Positions 60,808 through 64,000 of a stretch of DNA of 64,000 bases are shown piece by piece. Made by a program: the position numbers and the translations under genes. The notes under the pieces are model-generated. The model was given only the letters and a program-made list of their open reading frames with translations, was not told the origin of the DNA and did no database searches. Each line of letters opens with the position of its first letter. The stretch's first letter is position 1. Source of the stretch: CAVPWP01 sp050789285 (GTDB taxonomy: Bacteria; Pseudomonadota; Alphaproteobacteria; Rhodobacterales; Rhodobacteraceae); assembly GCF_050789285.1 (NCBI RefSeq), contig NZ_JBOUVX010000003.1, positions 496,001 to 560,000 of the forward strand, read 5' to 3'.

Positions 60808-63705
60808 CTACTCCGCCGCCGGCAGGATGCGGCGCGCACGTTCGGCCTGGGCAGCGTAGTCCTCCTGCCAGTCCGACGGCCCGTTCGACAGGCTCACCTG
60901 CACCGCCGTGACCTTGTATTCCGGGCAGTTCGTGGCCCAGTCGGAATAGTCCGTGGTGATGACGTTGGCCTGCGTGCCGGGGTGGTGGAAGGTGGTATAG
61001 ACAACGCCGGGGCTGACGCGGTCGGTCAGATGCGCGCGCAGCGTCGTCTCGCCCGAGCGCGAGGCGAGCCGAACGAAATCGCCCTCGCCCACGCCACGCA
61101 CTTCGGCGTCGTGGGGGTGGATCTCCAGCACGTCCTCGTCGTGCCAGACCACGTTCGCGGTGCGCCGGGTCTGCGCGCCCACGTTGTACTGGCTGAGAAT
61201 GCGGCCCGTGGTCAGCAGAAGCGGGAAGCGCGGGCCGGTCTTCTCGTCGGTTGCGACGTATTCGGTGACGATGAAGCGGCCCTTGCCACGCACGAACCCG
61301 TCGACGTGCATCAGCGGCGTGCCTTCGGGCGCGGTCTCGTTGCAGGGCCACTGGACGCTGCCCTTCTCGTCGAGCAGTTCGTAGGTGACGCCCGCGAAGG
61401 ACGGGGTCGTCGCGGCGATCTCGTCCATGATCTGACTGGGATGGGTATAGTGCCAGCCCGCGTCCATGGCATTGGCCAGCATCTGCGTGATCTCCCAGTC
61501 GGCAAAGCCGTTGCGGGGGGCCATCACGCGGCGGACACGATTGATCCGACGCTCGGCGTTGGTGAAGGTTCCGTCCTTTTCAAGGAAGGTCGAGCCCGGC
61601 AGGAAGACATGGGCGTAATTCGCGGTCTCGTTCAGGAAGAGGTCGTGAACGATCACGCACTCCATCGCCGCGAGCCCTGCCGCGACATGGCGCGTGTCGG
61701 GATCGGACTGAAGGATATCCTCGCCCTGGCAATAGAGGCCCTTGAAGGTTCCGTCGACCGCGGCATCGAGCATGTTGGGGATGCGCAGGCCCGGTTCGGG
61801 GTCGATGCTGACACCCCAGGCAGCCTCGAAGATGGCGCGCACGTCGTCGCGCTTGACGTGGCGGTAGCCCGGCAACTCGTGCGGGAACGACCCCATGTCG
61901 CAGGACCCCTGCACGTTGTTCTGGCCGCGCAACGGGTTCACCCCCACGCCCCGCCGGCCGATGTTGCCGGTCAGCATCGCAAGGTTCGCGATCGCCATGA
62001 CCGTGGTCGAGCCCTGGCTGTGCTCGGTCACGCCCAGGCCATAGTAGATCGCGCCGTTGCCGCCGGTGGCGAACAGGCGGGCTGCGGCGCGCAGGTCGGC
62101 GGCGGGCACGCCGGTCAGCATCCCGGTCGCCTCGGGGCTGTGGCGCGGGTCCGACACGAACTCGGCGAAGGCGAGGTATTCGTCCCAGTCGCAGCGCTCG
62201 CGGATGAAGGCCTCGTCGATGAGGCCTTCGGTCACGATGACATGCGCAAGCGCGGTCACGACCGCCACGTTGGTGCCCGGGCGCAGCGGCAGGTGATGCG
62301 CGGCCTCGACATGGGCGGATTTCACAAGGTCGATCCGGCGTGGATCGATCACGATCAGCTTCGCGCCCTGCCGCAGCCGCTTCTTCAGCCGCGAGGCGAA
62401 GACCGGATGTCCGTCGGTGGGATTGGCGCCGATCACGATGACGACGTCGGTCTCTTCGACCGAGTCGAAATCCTGCGTCCCGGCCGAGGTTCCGAAGGTC
62501 TGACCCAGGCCATAGCCCGTGGGCGAATGGCAGACTCGCGCGCAGGTGTCGGTGTTGTTGTTCAGGAAAACCGCGCGGGCAAGCTTCTGGACCAGGTAGG
62601 TCTCTTCGTTCGTGCAGCGCGACGAGGTGATGACGCCGACGGACTTGCGGCCGTATTTTGCCTGCAAACCGCGCAACCGGGTGGCGGCGAAGGATATCGC
62701 CTCGTCCCAGCTGACTTCGCGCCAGGGCTGGTCGATCGTGTCGCGGATCATCGGGTTCAGGATGCGATCCTGGTGCGTGGCATAGCCCCAGGCGAAGCGG
62801 CCCTTGACGCAGGAATGGCCCCGGTTCGCCTTGCCGTGCTTCCAGGGCACCATGCGCACAAGCTGGTCGCCGTTGAGTTCGGCCTTGAACGAGCAGCCGA
62901 CCCCGCAATAGGCGCAGGTCGTGACGACCGAGCGCGTGGGCGTGCCAAGTTCGATCACCGACTTTTCCTGAAGCGTGGCCGTCGGGCAGGCCTGCACGCA
63001 GGCCCCGCAGGACACGCAGTCCGACGACAGCGCATCGTCGGTCTTCGCGCCGAACGAGACACGGCTGTCGAAGCCCCGGCCTTCGATCGTCAGCGCGAAG
63101 GTGCCCTGCACCTCTTCGCAGGCCCGCACGCAGCGCGAGCAGACGATGCAATTCGCCGGATCGTAGGTGAAATAAGGGTTCGAGTCGTCCTTGGGCAGCC
63201 ATTCGGGGTTGGCTTCGCCGCTGGTGTCGCGGGGCGCGAAGTGGTTGGCGAGGCCGCCGTCTTTCGGCGCCTCGTAGCGCACGTCGCGCAGGCCCACGGC
63301 GCCGGCCATGTCCTGCAACTCGCAATCGCCGTTCGCGGCGCAGGTCAGGCAGTCAAGCGGGTGGTCCGAGATGTAAAGCTCCATCACGCCCTTGCGGATC
63401 TTGCGCACCTTGTCGGACTGGGTGCGCACGACCATGCCGGGGGCGACGGGCGTGGTGCAGGACGCGGGCGTGCCGCGCCGGCCCTCGATCTCGACCACGC
63501 AAAGGCGGCAGGACCCGAAGGCCTCGAGACTGTCGGTCGCGCAGAGCTTCGGCACCTGGATCCCGGCGTCGGCGGCGGCGCGCATGACGGACGTGCCTTC
63601 GGGCACCGTCACCTCGAAACCGTCGATCGTCAGGGTGACGGGCGCGCCGGCACGGGCAGGCGTGCCCATGTCGCGGTCGTCGTGGGGGATGATGAAGTCC
63701 TTCAT
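60808..63705 (-). CDS. fdsA: NAD+-dependent formate dehydrogenase alpha subunit (FdsA)
   Basis: A 965-residue molybdoenzyme. An N-terminal plant-type [2Fe-2S] domain (CATDSLEAFGSCRLC) precedes the His-Cys and ferredoxin-type clusters (CLTCAANGDC, CIVCSRCVRAC and CVSCGACVQAC) and a further cluster motif CAYCGVGC. The molybdenum ligand cysteine is C392, next to catalytic H393, in CARVCHSPTGYG. The DMSO-reductase fold follows. It oxidises formate to CO2 and passes electrons to FdsB for NAD+ reduction; the metal centre may also allow CO2 reduction. It overlaps fdsB by 4 bp. Confidence 0.95.
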   Translation of the reverse strand: MKDFIIPHDDRDMGTPARAGAPVTLTIDGFEVTVPEGTSVMRAAADAGIQVPKLCATDSLEAFGSCRLCVVEIEGRRGTPASCTTPVAPGMVVRTQSDKVRKIRKGVMELYISDHPLDCLTCAANGDCELQDMAGAVGLRDVRYEAPKDGGLANHFAPRDTSGEANPEWLPKDDSNPYFTYDPANCIVCSRCVRACEEVQGTFALTIEGRGFDSRVSFGAKTDDALSSDCVSCGACVQACPTATLQEKSVIELGTPTRSVVTTCAYCGVGCSFKAELNGDQLVRMVPWKHGKANRGHSCVKGRFAWGYATHQDRILNPMIRDTIDQPWREVSWDEAISFAATRLRGLQAKYGRKSVGVITSSRCTNEETYLVQKLARAVFLNNNTDTCARVCHSPTGYGLGQTFGTSAGTQDFDSVEETDVVIVIGANPTDGHPVFASRLKKRLRQGAKLIVIDPRRIDLVKSAHVEAAHHLPLRPGTNVAVVTALAHVIVTEGLIDEAFIRERCDWDEYLAFAEFVSDPRHSPEATGMLTGVPAADLRAAARLFATGGNGAIYYGLGVTEHSQGSTTVMAIANLAMLTGNIGRRGVGVNPLRGQNNVQGSCDMGSFPHELPGYRHVKRDDVRAIFEAAWGVSIDPEPGLRIPNMLDAAVDGTFKGLYCQGEDILQSDPDTRHVAAGLAAMECVIVHDLFLNETANYAHVFLPGSTFLEKDGTFTNAERRINRVRRVMAPRNGFADWEITQMLANAMDAGWHYTHPSQIMDEIAATTPSFAGVTYELLDEKGSVQWPCNETAPEGTPLMHVDGFVRGKGRFIVTEYVATDEKTGPRFPLLLTTGRILSQYNVGAQTRRTANVVWHDEDVLEIHPHDAEVRGVGEGDFVRLASRSGETTLRAHLTDRVSPGVVYTTFHHPGTQANVITTDYSDWATNCPEYKVTAVQVSLSNGPSDWQEDYAAQAERARRILPAAE

Positions 63706-64000
63706 TCCGCAGCCTCCTTCTGGCGCGCGAAGTCGTCGGGAAAGCGCGTGAGCGCGCTCATCACCGGATAGGGGGTAAATCCGCCCAGCGCGCAGAGCGA
63801 TCCGTCCTTCATCGTCTCGCAAAGGTCGGTCAGAAGCGGGATCGCCGCCGCGTCGCCTTCGGCGATGCGGTCGATCGTCTCGACCCCGCGCACCGCGCCG
63901 ATGCGGCAGGGTGTGCATTTTCCGCAGCTTTCGATGGCGCAGAATTCCATGGCGAAGCGGGCCATGCGCAGCATGTCGGCCGTGTCGTCGAAGACCACGA
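63702..64000 (-). CDS. fdsB: Formate dehydrogenase beta subunit (FdsB), 3' part only
   Basis: The C-terminal roughly 99 residues of the NuoF-like flavin/NADH subunit are present; the rest lies beyond the window. The 4Fe-4S ligand motif ESCGKCTPCRIGA and ETMKDGSLCALGG are the standard NuoF-type cluster residues. FdsB takes electrons from FdsA and reduces NAD+. Coupled to fdsA by ATGA. Confidence 0.93.
   Translation of the reverse strand, partial: VVFDDTADMLRMARFAMEFCAIESCGKCTPCRIGAVRGVETIDRIAEGDAAAIPLLTDLCETMKDGSLCALGGFTPYPVMSALTRFPDDFARQKEAAE

Noticed and set aside
60982..63771. A 929-codon open frame antisense to fdsA.
   Set aside because: fdsA is unmistakable by its cluster and molybdenum motifs; the opposite frame shows no domain.

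Overview
The window is GC-rich (roughly two thirds G+C), densely packed chromosomal DNA. Many genes meet at ATGA, GTGA or TAATG overlaps. The gene content (phnCDE/phnF/phnM phosphonate genes, Methylobacterium-type malate thiokinase and malyl-CoA lyase, fds-type formate dehydrogenase, TRAP and polyamine-type ABC importers, a PccR-like regulator) points to a Rhodobacterales-like alphaproteobacterium (Paracoccaceae/Roseobacter type). No rRNA, tRNA, CRISPR array, integrase, transposase or phage gene was recognised. It reads as metabolic and transport chromosome rather than an island.

Layout. 1-6.7 kb: phosphonate region, with phnF (cut by the window edge) and phnM on + facing the phnC-phnD-phnE-phnE-acetyltransferase operon on -; a three-unit Pho-box-like element precedes phnC. 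6.7-13.1 kb: a minus-strand operon for glyoxylate/CoA-ester metabolism: serine-glyoxylate aminotransferase, malyl-CoA lyase, malate-CoA ligase beta and alpha, a MaoC-like mesaconyl/itaconyl-CoA hydratase and a CaiB-type CoA transferase, divergent from a PccR/RamB-like regulator. 14.7-20.2 kb: an alginate-type polymer set (PilZ/Alg44-like, Alg8-like synthase, AlgD-like dehydrogenase) followed by an RTX repeat protein. 20.5-21.2 kb: bacterioferritin and its ferredoxin. 21.3-27 kb: fused 5-oxoprolinase, a MocE-like Rieske ferredoxin and a MocA-like oxidoreductase. 27-31 kb: FGGY kinase plus two FAD oxidoreductases resembling a glycerol-3-phosphate oxidation module. 31.2-39.1 kb: DeoR regulator, TRAP importer, glutamine-synthetase-like ligase, aldehyde dehydrogenase and iron-type alcohol dehydrogenase. 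39.4-43.2 kb: a complete ABC importer. 43.3-44.9 kb: a ChvI-like response regulator and two small proteins. 45-49.1 kb: ECF sigma factor, anti-sigma factor and a secreted subtilase with an 11-copy Asp-rich repeat. 49.2-55.4 kb: agmatinase and TetR regulator divergent from a polyamine-type ABC importer and a metallo-hydrolase. 55.4-59.7 kb: RND efflux pump and adaptor. 59.8-64 kb: formate dehydrogenase genes fdsD, fdhD, fdsA and part of fdsB.

How it fits together. Much of the window serves scavenging of small organic N, P and C1/C2 compounds. The aminotransferase, malate-CoA ligase and malyl-CoA lyase interconvert malate, malyl-CoA, glyoxylate and acetyl-CoA, and formate dehydrogenase burns formate. 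The TRAP/ligase/dehydrogenase operon looks like a gamma-glutamylation route for an amine or amino alcohol. Three of the four ABC or TRAP binding-protein genes have a very stable hairpin just downstream, probably setting expression ratios. The least conventional loci are the minimal alginate-like/RTX locus, the sigma/anti-sigma/subtilase operon with its acidic repeat, and the mixed serine-cycle and mesaconyl-CoA operon.
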